NCBI GenBank assembly: GCA_963678705.1
Contig: OY783203.1
Location: 25,030,535 to 25,094,534, forward strand
Direction: 5' to 3'
DNA: 64,000 bases
Origin: Panorpa germanica
Taxonomy: Eukaryota; Arthropoda; Insecta; Mecoptera; Panorpidae
The notes under the pieces are model-generated. The model was not told the DNA's origin, ran no database searches, and saw only the letters and a list, made by a program, of their open reading frames with translations. Shown piece after piece: positions 48,768-60,557 of the stretch. Position numbers and translations under genes: made by a program. Position 1 is the first letter of the stretch. Every line of letters begins with the position of its first letter.

Positions 48768-49246
48768 GTGATTTTTACGGAAAGAAGAAGAGTTTACGAT
48801 TCGATTGAACTCAGGAATAGCGCCCCAGGCCATTGTCTTATATCGGGGAAGGAGTCAGCAGATGAAGCTGCCAAGTTGGCTGCTATGGAAGTAACTCCAG
48901 TCTCTGACAGATTACACTTAGACTTAATAGAATGGTATAAAAAGGGTATAAGCAAATTCAAAACCAGTGCTGGACGCAAATGAGTAAAAACAAATTGAGA
49001 TTAATTAAGGAAAATACAAACAAGTGGGAACTTCTTATCAAAGCAATAGACAATTCAAAAGCCATCTTCAGACTAAGAACAGGACATACGAGATTAACGC
49101 ATCAATATTTAATCAGTAAAACAACAGCTCCGCAGTGCAGCAACTGTCAGACACAAATAACAGTTCATCATCTACTAGTAACCTGCCCACAATATCAAAT
49201 GCAAAGAACAAAATTCCATCACCATCAGTGGTGAATTAAAGGACAT
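48768..49246 (+). pseudogene. Non-LTR retrotransposon RNase H and C-terminal fragment
   Basis: The first frame (48768-48983) contains PGHCLISGKESADEAAKLAA, which matches the last conserved block of the retrotransposon-type RNase H (GNExAD) including its aspartate. It ends in TGA. The second frame (48980-49234) reads NKLRLIKENTNKW, RLRTGHTRLTHQYLISK, and a Cys-X2-Cys-X8-His-type PQCSNCQ...VHHLLVTCPQYQ motif, the usual C-terminus of I/R1-type elements. The two frames overlap by a few bases, so a frameshift with loss of a short linker has broken the protein. The RT core is absent. Confidence 0.75.
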
Positions 49247-49850
49247 ACTTTCAGACAGTACAGAAAAAATTTAAAAAGTGCTGGAATTTCTAAATGATAT
49301 AAATATAATAAACCAAATTTAATTAAAATAAATTATCTTCAGGCGAATATGACCTAGTTGTTGGAATCGCCTCAAATTCTAACATAAAAAGAAATAAAAT
49401 AAAGAAAAAAATTCCGTCCTATCCAGTCTAAGCGCATGTATCCTCCAAATGAAGTAGTCGTAGTAAAACCTTATATCCTATTTCCACGCCGAAAAATCAG
49501 CGCTGGTTGTAAATCATTCAAAAAAAAGTTGAGGCCAAATACATACACCTGCATTTTTGTACATTTTTGTTGAAAATGTTTACTCATAACTTAATTAAAT
49601 TTATGTATATCCTTAATACAACTAATAATTACTATTTTTGTGCACATTGTCTAAAATAAATTATTAAAATCTATTTAGGGTGAAAAATTAATGTGTCTCG
49701 TAAAAACTGGCGACAAAAAATAGCGCAGAACCTATTTGATGCAGGACCAAGCAAGTCTAGTTAGCTCAAAAATTCGTTACGGCGTGTGTACTAATTTTAT
49801 TTAAAACCGGCGCCGATTTTCTGCATGCAAAGTTACTGTTGTAAATGCAG
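49247..49850. other. Probable retrotransposon 3' UTR and non-coding DNA
   Basis: 49247-49410 probably holds the 3' UTR of the preceding element, ending in 'aaaaagaaataaaataaag'. The rest shows no feature. Confidence 0.35.
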
Positions 49851-49855
49851 TGTTA

Positions 49856-50332
49856 TCCGATTTCACACTAGAGAGACAAAACACGAACAAAACACCAATG
49901 TTACTACCAAAGAGACAGTTCTGTTTGTTTTACATTTTTATTTTTATAAACTTGTTTTACTAAACAAAATACCTTCCCATCAGGATCAAAGGAAAACACA
50001 TTTGTTGTTGTTTTTTAGTCTGCTGGGTTTGAACACACAGTTTTGTTTTTTGTGAACATTTGCGCTTGTCAGTTGTTGTTTATCATTTGACTAGCAATTA
50101 GTCCTAAGAGCAGTTACAACTATAAGTGCAGAATGCAGTGGACAAAAGATAAGACCAGAAATTTAATAAAAATGTATAGCCAACACAAAAATGTATGGGA
50201 TACTAATTTTTTATTGGACACATAGAAAACACTAAAAATAAAACCAGCGTGTTCAATGTGAACAATCTGTTTTCGAAAAACAGAACTGTTTTAAAATAAA
50301 TCAAAACTGTCTCTTTGGTGTAAAACGAGAAT
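49856..50332. mobile_element. TA-type MITE, CACACCAGAGA family, copy 1
   Basis: The left end 'tccgatttcacactagagag' then 'ac' and the complement of the right end TTTTACACCAAAGAGACAG match the copy at 52639. Shared interior phrases are 'accaaagagacagttctgtt', 'ccatcaggatcaaaggaaaa', 'ttttcgaaaaacagaactgt' and 'tttaaaataaa'. The outermost bases are degraded. No coding capacity. Confidence 0.6.
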
Positions 50333-50713
50333 TAGATCTTATTCTATTCAGTTTAAAGATTAGAAGTACATCCTAGCCCAGAGTATTAAGAGAGCTGCTG
50401 ATCCAGCGATCCAGTTCATATTAAATTTTATCCATTGAAAATTTCTGTGTAAAAATGAGATATTTATTCTCATGCTAACAATTTATTAATAACATTTTTA
50501 TTTTACGTACGATATTATACGTACGGTGTTTCTCGGGTTAACGCTTGTGCACCTGTGCTTATATATACAAGGCCTAGTTGTGATTGAATCGTAAGGTTTT
50601 AACGGTTTTTACTAGTTTGATTTTTCTTATTAATATTATGCAGATTTGCCAACGGCAATACACTTGTATTTATGTGTGGAATATAATATATAAACGTATT
50701 TGTTATAACTCTA

Positions 50714-51008
50714 AAGCCGGTACCAAACGATGCTGTCACGTTAGAAGAAGTTCGGGCTATTGTTGGTTTTTTGACACATGTCAAAGTGAATTTACTACCC
50801 CCACCACACACTTCATCCACATGTCATGCACTGCTAAACGAACCGTTTAACAATGGAACGTTTTATACTTGAAGGTTTCTTTATTTACTTGATAGTTTTT
50901 CTTAAACAGTGTCAGTGAAACTTGCCATGTCAAACTTCCAATATTTGACTCTCACATTGGAGGCAAGCATTTGAATCAAATGTTCACCGCATCGTTTGTT
51001 ACCGGCTT
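50714..51008. mobile_element. TA-flanked MITE with AAGCCGGTAACAAACGATGC ends
   Basis: The left end is AAGCCGGTACCAAACGATGC and the complement of the right end is AAGCCGGTAACAAACGATGC then GGTGAAC. TA lies immediately outside each end (50712-50713 and 51009-51010). 295 bp, non-coding. A Tc1/mariner-type origin is likely from the TA target. Confidence 0.65.
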
Positions 51009-51019
51009 TATCAAAGCAC

Positions 51020-51670
51020 GAAGTGGGAATGAACGTCTGGTAGTGCAGTGCGCGCAATGTGTGCATTGCAGCGTATGCAGGAACGTACGTACATCAAGCG
51101 TATTTTTATGTTACCACCTGTAATAAATAACACTAATTATATGATTCAGCTTTATTTACCATTGAGTGCAGTTGTGTTCTAGCATTTAGATATTGAAAAT
51201 AATAACAACTGCAATTAAATTATAACGCGTTTCTGGTATTCAAGCATTGAAGCAAAACATTTCAAATCACCATCTATTCTGCGTGTCACAACATTTTTAC
51301 TGTATTTTTAAAGTTGAAGATGTTTATGTCGTGCTTCTTCTTTTTTTGTTTCTTCGGATGAAGTAGTTATCTGTAATTTGTAATTAAATTACTTACATAT
51401 GTACTCAGCGAATATCTACGTAACGTTTACGTATGCATGAGGAGAAGAAGAACGCAGAGTCAAATTAACTTTAAAACCATAGGCTAAAATATTTAATTTG
51501 ATGGGATTTTTATTATATGATATTTTATAGATTTAAAAAAAGGTTATATTTTTCATCACTCAGTTATCAAACTCCGCGTCAGTTTTATATCAACTCCGAC
51601 TAACGGCACTCTATCAGTGACCCTTCTCTCCGCCGTTATTCTTTATTCCAGGACCGTATTTATATATTAT
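51020..51670. other. Non-coding stretch
   Basis: No gene or repeat recognised. Confidence 0.4.
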
Positions 51671-51673
51671 AGT

Positions 51674-52316
51674 CCAAGATCCTAGGCCCGCCAGACATCC
51701 CTTATTTTCTGATGAACAAAATGTGTAAGATTGAGTAGTGTTAGTATGTACAATGATCGTAGGCCTACCTGCTAACTTGACCAGGCGGCCATTTTCCAGG
51801 TATCATGTAATCAAGGTTTATGTCTCACTCACTCTCATGCGCACAGATAATGCCCTCTTGCTCCTACTCATAGCGGAATTTAAATTGGGTTTAGGGGATG
51901 TTTGGAACCTTGGATCAATCTGTCCTCTTGTAAAACGTTTTAAAACAGTTGTCTTGTAATACCTTGTATTACCTTGCAGACGCTTTAAAGCTGACAAAAA
52001 AATTACTTAAACTTACTTATAGTCTAATGGTCCATTTTTATATATGTTAGCGAGACAACTATTTTAAAACGTTTTACAAAAGGATAGATCGATTTAAGGG
52101 GCCAAACATACGCCCGATCCCTCCTATTAGTAGGAACGAGAGGGCATTATCCGTGCGCATGAGAGTAAGTGAGACATATACCTTGATTACCTGATACCTG
52201 GAAAATGGCCGCCAGGTCAAGTTAGCATATTAACATTAGTACATATTAACACTACTCAATCTTACACATTTTGTTCATCAGAAAATAAGTGATGTCTGCC
52301 GGGCCTGGGATCTTGC
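51674..52316. mobile_element. Foldback element, about 640 bp with roughly 280-bp arms
   Basis: The arms are at 51674-51957 and 52046-52316, inverted, with a loop of about 88 bp. Paired phrases include 'cttattttctgatgaacaaa' then 'atgtgtaagattgagtagtg', 'ggcggccattttccaggtat', 'atgtctcact(c/t)actctcatgc', and 'cttttgtaaaacgttttaaa' or its variant. Identity falls toward 51880, where the arms differ by indels. The end of the left arm and the loop carry 'gttgtcttgtaatacc' then 'ttgtattacc', also found at 57725-57752. No coding capacity; ORFs inside are chance. Confidence 0.8.
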
Positions 52317-52638
52317 TCTATTATATATATATAGAAAATGCAACTGAGTAAGTCACGTTTTCGGTAAACTCCCCTCTATAACTGCGTGATGTATTTAATT
52401 TGGGGACAACTGCATTTATAAAGAATCAATAATTTAAAACAATATCCGTATTTATATTCGTTAATGGAAAATTGAATGGAATAATTTGAGATGTTATATC
52501 AGTAGAATAACTTCATATTAATTCTCCTTATATTTTTCTAACCAATCAGCATTTTTTTTTTTGAATCAACATTGACATATAATGCCGGTTTCACACCAGA
52601 GAGAGAATGTTTAAACACATTGTAACATATACTTATTA

Positions 52639-52992
52639 TGCCGGTTTCACACCAGAGAAACAGTTCAATAAAACATGAACAAAAACTTGTGTTTCTGAAC
52701 AAAAACATAAATGTTTACACCAAAGACACAGTTCTTAAAACATTTTTATCTTTAAAAACTGTTTTAGTAAACACATTCCCATCTGGAGTTGCTAAGATCA
52801 AAGGAAAGACGTTTGTTATTGATTTTTAGTCTACTTGCTTTGAACACGCACTAAATACAAAACCAGTCTGTTCAGTGCGAACAGTCTGTTTTCGAAAAAC
52901 AGAACTGTTTTAAAATAAAACAAATCATGTTTTTGTTTTGTTATTTGAAAACAAAACTGTTTCAAAACTGTCTCTTTGGTGTAAAACCGGCA
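52639..52992. mobile_element. TA-type MITE, CACACCAGAGA family, copy 2
   Basis: 354 bp flanked by TA. The left end is TGCCGGTTTCACACCAGAGA then AACAGTT. The complement of the right end is TGCCGGTTTTACACCAAAGA then GACAGTT. A partial left end of the same family sits just upstream at 52581. The interior contains further AACTGTTTT/AAAACAGTT palindromes. Related to 49856. Confidence 0.75.
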
Positions 52993-52994
52993 TA

Positions 52995-54238
52995 ATATAC
53001 ATTCCATCTCTTCGATGACATTTAGGACTCTATTGATTGTTATCTATTTAAAAGAAATTGATTTTTTGGTGCATTCTTTCTTGATCTGCCGGTACGTGGG
53101 TACTTTTATTCTATAACAGTCATTTAGCAACAGAGCTCAGACATTTTTTTACTAATTGAAGGTAAAGAAAGATAATGCAAACCACTTTTTCTTAAATACA
53201 AAACCCCATTACACTAGTCATCTTTTTTGCTTTATTCTATTTTTATTTTGTTTTTGCAATATCTTTCGCTTTTTCGCTGTCCCTATAGTAGCTTTATGGT
53301 TTCTTTCTATTTAATCTTCTGGTTAGTCTCTAGTGATCTTCTATTTTTAATATTAAGACATTTTGATGGTTAGGCAATGTATAAAGTGCAAATCCTGTCC
53401 TAATAACTGAAGTACGCTGCGCACTGAACGCAAATAATTATAATACATCCTATGCAACTTACGTACGGTACATTGTAATGTGAATAATAATAGATAAGAG
53501 TATTTTAGTCTAGAGGCACGAATTTAGGACATTTTTTCATGCTCGATAACAAAAAACCTATAAATATTTTTAGTATCTATTTGTTTATGATTTATTTATT
53601 TATGTTTTAAGAATGCACAGAAAAATTATCGAAAAAAGAAATTCAAAATTTATAAAGTTACAGGCTGGTGAAGTGTAGTGGTACAAAAAGGGTGTGTCAC
53701 GTTTTTTCTTCTAGTTATCTTTAACAAAAAAAAACGAAAAGATTCTTAATTAGAATTAGCTAGTAGAAATGTCGTTATACAGAAGAAAAGCTCAGAGATG
53801 AAAAAATATTTTCTTTTGCAAAATGGCGACTGTTTCAAAAGAAAAAAAAAGGTTGATATTGTACCTGTTTTTTTTTGAGTTTTCAAATTTTTTAAAAATA
53901 ATAAAAATCAAAATTTTGACTTAATTCTAGTAGGGGCTATAAAAAGATATATAATGAAGTCCTTACCATTCCAAGTTCATTTGAACTTGAGATATCATGT
54001 CAACCATGTTGAAAAAAGTAGATTCCAGTGTTTAACGGTTTTGTTGACGTGTCACTAAATTAGCCATAACTCCGAAAATAATTAGATTTTTTAAAATTTC
54101 TAGACTAAATACTAGAATACTGCCTTAAAACTCAGTCAAAGACCAAATTTAATTTGTAGAATTTTTTTCTATTTGGTATCTCAGCTTTTTGCAAGTTAGG
54201 AAAATAAATGAGAAAACACAGAATTCTAAAATTATGCA
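52995..54238. other. AT-rich non-coding stretch
   Basis: No gene or repeat boundary is supported. Confidence 0.4.
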
Positions 54239-54246
54239 GTGTAGTC

Positions 54247-54649
54247 TAGGGGTGTACCGAATATTCGCATTTGCAATAGCTTATGCGAATGTTTTGCGAA
54301 TGTATTTGTCAACGAAAAGTGAAAATAATTTATAAAATAACAATGCAACTGATTCGGTAATACAACTTGATATAAAATAACAATTACATAATAATCAAAA
54401 TAAACTTTTCAAACATACAATGCAGCTATCTAAATTACCAAATTGTTAATTACTTTACTTTAAATGATATCTTTACTGAGAACACAAATGATAGGATTTA
54501 TATTATATTACTAAGTAAATCATTTGTTAATTAAAGGATAAATGCACGATCAAAATGTGAGATAGTAATTGCTTACTTTTGGTGCTATTTTTAAAAAGTT
54601 GATATTCGCATTCGCGAATGTAGGAAATCGAACATTCGTTACATCCCTA
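54247..54649. mobile_element. 403-bp hAT MITE, TAGGGGTGTACCGAATATTC ends
   Basis: The left end is TAGGGGTGTACCGAATATTC and the complement of the right end is TAGGGATGTAACGAATGTTC. An exact 8-bp target duplication GTGTAGTC lies on both sides (54239-54246 and 54650-54657). Subterminal GAATGTT/GCGAAT words are repeated. There is no coding capacity. hAT is certain from the duplication and TAGGG start. Confidence 0.88.
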
Positions 54650-54664
54650 GTGTAGTCATATTAC

Positions 54665-55365
54665 GTACTTTAAAAATCAGATCACATTATGCTACAATCA
54701 TATACTGAGCAATTGTCAAGATATTTAGGAGGTCTTAAATCAGAATAGATAACTGGTATTATATATTTTTATTCTATAAATACTCCAATAAAATGTTATA
54801 TGAGAATTCGTAAAATAAATAACGAACCACTGCAATCTTGACTTGATGTATGCAACGTTACAAAAATGCTTATGACGAGTATTGTGTCACTCATGGTACT
54901 ATGTTGCAACAGTTGTAAATATGAAAACAATAGGATTTTTATCAGGTACGAGAGATGTACGAGTAATAACTCATCAGATCAGCTGGTATTCACCAGTCGC
55001 TTGTTCAGGATACTGGACCGGCTGAACGCTGAATGCTGAATACTGGATGCTGTAAATGTAAATGTAAATTGTTGTCTGTAGAATATCATCATCCTGGAAT
55101 CTCGTGTTGCGAGTAGCTCCACTTGCTGAAACCGTTATTTTGTCCCAGTGAAGCAAATGAGTTTAAGAGGGAGCGGAACCAATTTGCCCGTCTGTGATAT
55201 GTTTCCATATTTTATTAGTTATTAATAAATAAGTCCAGAACGATTGTAGTTCACCTTTTTTTTGAATACCTATTATATTGTTATAACTATTTTATAAAAA
55301 CTATCTAATAACATTTTTTCTAGTTAATTTAATAATGGTAATATTTTGAAGTCAGAGTTTCTTTC
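54665..55365. other. Non-coding stretch
   Basis: No gene is supported. Confidence 0.4.
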
Positions 55366-55371
55366 ATCATA

Positions 55372-55722
55372 CTACAGCGGGTGAAACGCTTCTACGTTGA
55401 CATGGTGTTGGAGACGTTGCTCGTGCTTTCTTGCTATTTTCGTAATTTCTTCAGCTACTTCAGTTACTTTGAGATCCCTATGTATATCGCTATTGCGGAC
55501 ATGCCATGGTGCATTCACTATGTTCCTCAGAACTTTATTTTGGAAAGTTTGAATGACTATGATGTTGCATTTCTTCGTACAGCCCCATAGCTGGACTCCA
55601 TATGTCCAAACTGGTTTCAATATTTGCTTATACAGCATTAGTTTGTTATGTATGGATAATGTGGATTTGCGTCTCATTAGCCGGTACATTTTCTTATATC
55701 TTATTCCCATCTTCTTCACCAT
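55372..55722 (-). pseudogene. Jockey-like ORF2 C-terminus, 116 codons open
   Basis: Reads KLMLYKQILKPVWTYGVQLW then GCTKKCN, QNKVLRNIVNAPWHVRNSDI then HRDLKV, EEITKIARKHEQRL and HHVNVEA before a stop. This motif order is the end of Jockey-type reverse transcriptase ORF2. The stretch is uninterrupted and better preserved than the copy at 31545-31952. The 5' boundary near 55730 is abrupt and no RT core is present, so this is a truncated fragment and not a working gene. Confidence 0.78.
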
Positions 55723-55734
55723 TTTTGAAAACTA

Positions 55735-57588
55735 AAATCTCCCAAACAATAATAAAGAATAATATATACTAATAATATATTAATATAATAATAATTCTTA
55801 GTTTTTTTTTTATTGAATTTATTTTTTTTAAATTTCGAGGAGTATTTGCATATATAAGTGCACAGTTTGAAAGCTAACAGAAAGCTCTATTGAAGTAAAG
55901 ACGGGCTTGTTTTGAAACTCAATTTTCTAAATTAATTAAAGACCATGTTAAATTTTTAGTGTACCATTGAAATTGTAACGTTGAATTGAACGTTCAAACG
56001 TTGTCGTTTATTTTCAATCAATCAAGATCAGTTTGTTCAGAAATCATCATTATGAGATACGAGTATGACTGTTTTAAGTCTCTTTAAGCACTTATACTCG
56101 TATATGCAATGATAATAAGAATAAGTTTTATAATAATACTCGTATATGTTTATTTAAATTACTTATTGTAAGTGTATTACCATGAGTAATGCATAAATCG
56201 AAAGATTATATATATATGTTTTTTATTATTTATTTGAGTGCATCAACCTTCAATACTTATTTACACTTAAAACAATATATACATTTATAAACATTTGTAA
56301 TATATAATTTATAGTCTATAAATACGAGTATAGGTATTTAAAATATAGAGATTAAATTAATTTTATTGATAAAGTTAATGAAGTTCTTAAGACAGTCTCC
56401 GCTTTCAAATATCTGCTTATAGTCTTCAGGCGTATTACAGTTTTGTTTGTGCGATAGTACTTGGAGCATTGAAAAATAATATGCTTTATTGTTAGTAGGC
56501 TGTTATATAGTTCACATATTAGTTGTGGTTCTCTTTTGAATAAGTTATGAGTGAGATTTGTATCACCTATCGATAATACTCGTATTTTTGTTACTAATAG
56601 TATGAAAACAAAATATTATATCTGTTTTTAAGAAATAGCAATATTTCAACGGATCCACTTTATGTTGACAGATTTATATTATTTTAATAAAGAAATCCTT
56701 AGATAGATAGCAATTGGTATGAAAAGACGTAAGCACATAAGTCCTGAACTCACTATATGTGCAAAGCTTTAATATAATAATATCTATTATATAAAAGTTT
56801 TTTAAGTCAATCGAATTTAAAAAAAAAATAATTAATTATTATTGATTTTTTGTACATTGAAGACGATTCATTTCGAGTCTGTCATCACCGGTACTGCTAT
56901 TTCAAGAACATAAGTATAATCTTATCCTCGGTACGAGTTTTACAAATTTTACTTAGCAAAAACACTGACTCCGTGCCTCCTTAAAATATTTTCATATGTA
57001 AAAATGGTTATGTATAATCCCATGGTATTATTGATTAATTATATCTACCATATTATTATTTATAGCTATTAGAGTTATAATGCTGTAACACGTACACGAG
57101 TATTTTAACTGTTTATTTTACGGTCGTATTCTTCTGTTTATTTTATGTGTTATTGTGTAATTCTGTAGTGTTTTATGTCCAACTACTGACTTAAGTAGTA
57201 GAATCTAGTGAGCTGTATGTGTGTGTGGCTTTCTACATCATTATTCCCTACATAGTACCTCCAGGTCGAAGGTGGTTGCAGCGATTATTACAAATATATC
57301 GGTTTCGTCGTAAAACATTAAAATACTTGAACAATCACGATTAGAGTTCAGCAATAACACTCATGGTTTCCTGGATGTACAGGTACTGCACCTGCATATC
57401 AACTGCATAAGATCTCAATGCATCATAACTAATTCACTTGAATTAAAGTAGTACCTATAGCTGCACCTTTTTTTATTTTAATCAGTGTTTTGAATAATTT
57501 TTGTTAATTTTCGTATTTCCGTCTAGAAATCTATAAATATGTTTCATCAATCAAGTATAAGACACTATAAGGCAGTTGCTTAACCCTT
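55735..57588. other. AT-rich non-coding stretch
   Basis: No gene is supported. The inverted copy of the GTTGATGCACTCAAATAAATA word is at about 56222-56250. Confidence 0.4.
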
Positions 57589-57593
57589 TCGAC

Positions 57594-57770
57594 TGGTTTA
57601 AAGGCTTAAAGCAAAAGTGATTATTTTAAATTCTGAAGATTGAGGATAAAAATTTATAAAATTTGAATACGTCATAAACTATATATGTTAAAATGATAAA
57701 ATTTTGTATGGCATCTAATACAGAAGTTGTCTTGTAATACCTTGTATTACCCTGCAGTAACACGACGGGG
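57594..57770. mobile_element. 177-bp MITE with TTAA target site
   Basis: TTAA lies on each side (57590-57593 and 57771-57774). The ends are CCCTTTCGACTG and the complement of CCCCGTCGTGTTACTGC. TTAA targets and CCC-starting ends fit the piggyBac group, although the ends match only partly. It includes 'gttgtcttgtaatacc' then 'ttgtattacc', shared with the foldback at 51946. Confidence 0.5.
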
Positions 57771-57779
57771 TTAAACTCT

Positions 57780-58430
57780 AGTACTATGTCATAATAAAGT
57801 TCAGATTTGGTTATAGGTGTAGTACCCTGACTACATTGTCTAGCCTCTAGCCATCCATGTCTTGTGGAGTTTTAGAAATGGTTTTTGAAAATAGCAAATA
57901 TTTATTATTTCCATAAATATTATTTGTAAAATATTTACCATTTTTCAATTAAGCTGTAATGTAATTAAATAACCGTTTAAAATATATATTTAGCTGTATG
58001 ATTACAAGTACTTAAAGAAATTGAATTTTTAACCCCAGGGTGTTATTTAAAAATCAATCATTCAGCAACCCCTAAATTGATTGTAAGTTAACCGAAACAG
58101 AATCCGGGAACCCATTAGCCTGCTGATTGCTCATGGGCTCATGGATTGGCTTCTCATAACAGGGATGCGAGTATAAATGTAAATTATTTTTAAAAATCCT
58201 ATTTAAATCATCTGAAATAAAAACCAAAAACAGTTACAGTAATATTTTTGAAAGAATAATTGATATTGAATATATTTAACTTACATCAAATTTGAAAAAG
58301 GTTTTAGATTGTATTTCGAGCTGTAGGTTACTATTGTAAAACATATTTAAAGCAGCTCTAAAAGGTTGGTTATGTCTCCACTGAACAAACGCTGAAAACT
58401 AAACGACGCTAAGATAGGCTTGTGCATATT
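57780..58430. other. Non-coding stretch
   Basis: No gene or repeat recognised. Confidence 0.4.
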
Positions 58431-58437
58431 AGTTATT

Positions 58438-58922
58438 CAGGGTTGCTGGAAAACCTAGAAGTCCGGGAATTATCAAGGAATTTAATGCAACCTGGAAATA
58501 TCAGATAATTTTAGGAAATTTTAAAAAATATCAGAGCATTTCAGGTAATTTCAAAAAATATCAGGGAATTTGATTGCGGCAACTATTTCATATATAGTAT
58601 ATTATATTTCCTTTAAAATTCAAGAAACGTCACTAAATAGGGCACTTCACCAATTTGTTTACTGTGTAGTCATTAGCTTATTTTTGTCTTACTCATTTAA
58701 GTTACTTTTGAATAACGAGTAAGAAATCGTATTTAGTTAGTTATTAAACGCCAACTAAGGCAATGAGATAAAAATTTTTTTTTTTTTTTTAGTTTAATAC
58801 CAGATTTAGTTATTGGTAATTACAATATAATCAAAACTTTAAATATTGAAATGATACGAATAAAATCTGGAAAACCTGGAATTATCAGGGAAATTTGAAA
58901 TCATTTTTTTGTAGCCACCCTG
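58438..58922. mobile_element. CAGGGTGGC-type DNA element with TTATT duplication
   Basis: 485 bp flanked by TTATT (58433-58437 and 58923-58927). The left end is CAGGGTTGCTGGAAAACCTA and the complement of the right end is CAGGGTGGCTACAAAAAAAT. Interior words 'ggaattatca', 'atatcagggaatttgattgc' and 'ggcaactatttcatatatag' match the 34889 copy. No transposase. Confidence 0.75.
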
Positions 58923-58934
58923 TTATTGGTTATT

Positions 58935-59838
58935 GATATGCAGAATAATGTGTACTAAGAGCGATCACAAATCACAATAATGCATAAACTAAGTTTATGT
59001 CTCATATAAGTCTCAAAAGATCTCTCTATTTCACAAAAGTGTCGTTGTGACCACACATATAATACTAAAACCATAGCTCTCGCTGCATACGTCTTCCCTC
59101 CTCTCCTACGTTTGATACGATAAATCGAATGCGTCTGGACCTGTGGACGTTTACCTCTACTGTACCTTTGACGTCAACATTCCTGAATTCTTAATAATGA
59201 TTCAATATAAATGATACAACACAAACTGGATAAAGCGTGTACGTAAATCGATCTGTCAATCAATCACAACGCGATTTTTGTTTCATATACGGAAATAGAT
59301 GTTCAAATTTTACTGGTGATTCATTTGGAGCACATCCTCGTACCATTACATACAGACGTACTTACGAGGACGGGTACATGAAAGATCCGACAAACGATAA
59401 AGCGACAGAGCGTTTGACGGGTACTCTTTTCCCTGTTTTTGCAACAGTCAGTTGCTGATCTTTTAAAATAAAATAAACTTGTTTTAAACCAGTTGGAATA
59501 AGTAATTGTCACAAACATTTTAAACAATACATTTTGTCATATTTTTATAAAACAATTCTTTGTGAATTATTTTGTTAAATGCAAATAACACAACGTAACA
59601 TTTTAACCTACATTTGTACCAGTTTATAATATACAATTTCTTACTTAAAAATTCTTTATGTCATTCTACATATATATTTGTATAGAGCGGTGGTCGACAA
59701 CCTTAATAGTCAAAAGAGTCAAATTTTAGCAGTCTACGATACATTACATTTCTTTGGCGAGCCAAATTTTTTTTCTTTTTTTTTTTATATTAATTTATAG
59801 TGCATATATAGTGCATTGGGTTATTAGCACTTAAACAA
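58935..59838. other. Non-coding stretch
   Basis: The 73-codon frame at 59237-59458 is somewhat GC-richer than its surroundings but has no recognised motif, and its complement is equally open. Not called as a gene. Confidence 0.35.
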
Positions 59839-60557
59839 ATATACACTGTCTGTTCAAAAAATTTTTCTATTTTGTCCCCTTCAAAGTAGTCCCCCTCAGA
59901 TATAATACACTTGTGCCAGCGTTTTTTCCAATCCTCGAAGCAGTTCTGATATGCACTTTTTGGTATGCTCTTGATCTCTCTCAGCGATTCGGTTTGTATC
60001 TTCTCAATCGTCTCAAAACGCCGTCCTTTCATGGGTCTCTTCAATCTTGGGAACAGGAAAAAGTCGCAGGGGGCCAAATCTGGTGAATACGGTGGCTGAG
60101 GCATGATTACGGTGTTGTTTTTGGACAAAAAATTACGAACAAGCAATGACGAGTGAGCAGGTGCATTAACAAACTTCGCTGCCACACGCTTCATGCCCAA
60201 AATTTCCGAAAAAATTGCATGGTATGAGCCAATCGATATACCGACATCCTCAGCAACTTCTCTAATAGTGATTCGACGATTCTTCATAACAATTTTCTTC
60301 ACTTCCTCAACATTTTCCTCAACAGTTGATGTGCTGGGGCGTTCAGGGCGAGCGTCGTCATCCACATCTTCTCGACCTTCTGTGAAAAGCTTGTACCACT
60401 TGTAAACATTTTTTTGGCTTAAAGTAGACTCACCATATGGCACTTTCAACATTTCAAGTGTTTTGGAGCACTTGATTCCATTTTTCACACAAAATTTAAT
60501 GCAAACTCTTTGATCTATGTTTTTTCGACAGCAGAAATCGCCGAACACGCAAAACAC
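59790..60557 (-). pseudogene. mariner transposase with in-frame central deletion
   Basis: 255 codons from 60557. Residues 14-125 form the N-terminal DNA-binding part (KNIDQRVCIKFC, STLSQKNVYKWYKLFTEG, ITIREVAEDVGISIGS). At residues 130/131 (about 60167) AAKFV joins NAPAHSS directly, dropping roughly 100 residues with the first catalytic Asp and, by its HDNAPAH context, the second. The C-terminal block keeps PYSPDLAPCDFFLFP, whose Asp at 165 would be the third catalytic residue, and KCIISEGDYFEGD. The usual stop after this is lost, so the frame reads on through the TIR into flanking DNA. The true start is uncertain: the relatives' Met lies just before IDQR, and the extra N-terminal residues here are probably not native. 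It cannot catalyse transposition. Confidence 0.88.

Noticed and set aside
51738-51959. 73-codon frame as a membrane protein
   Set aside because: It lies in one arm of the foldback element; the inverted arm is not equally open, so there is no sign of coding constraint.
59237-59458. 73-codon frame as a small host gene
   Set aside because: Both strands are open here and no motif or splice context supports coding.
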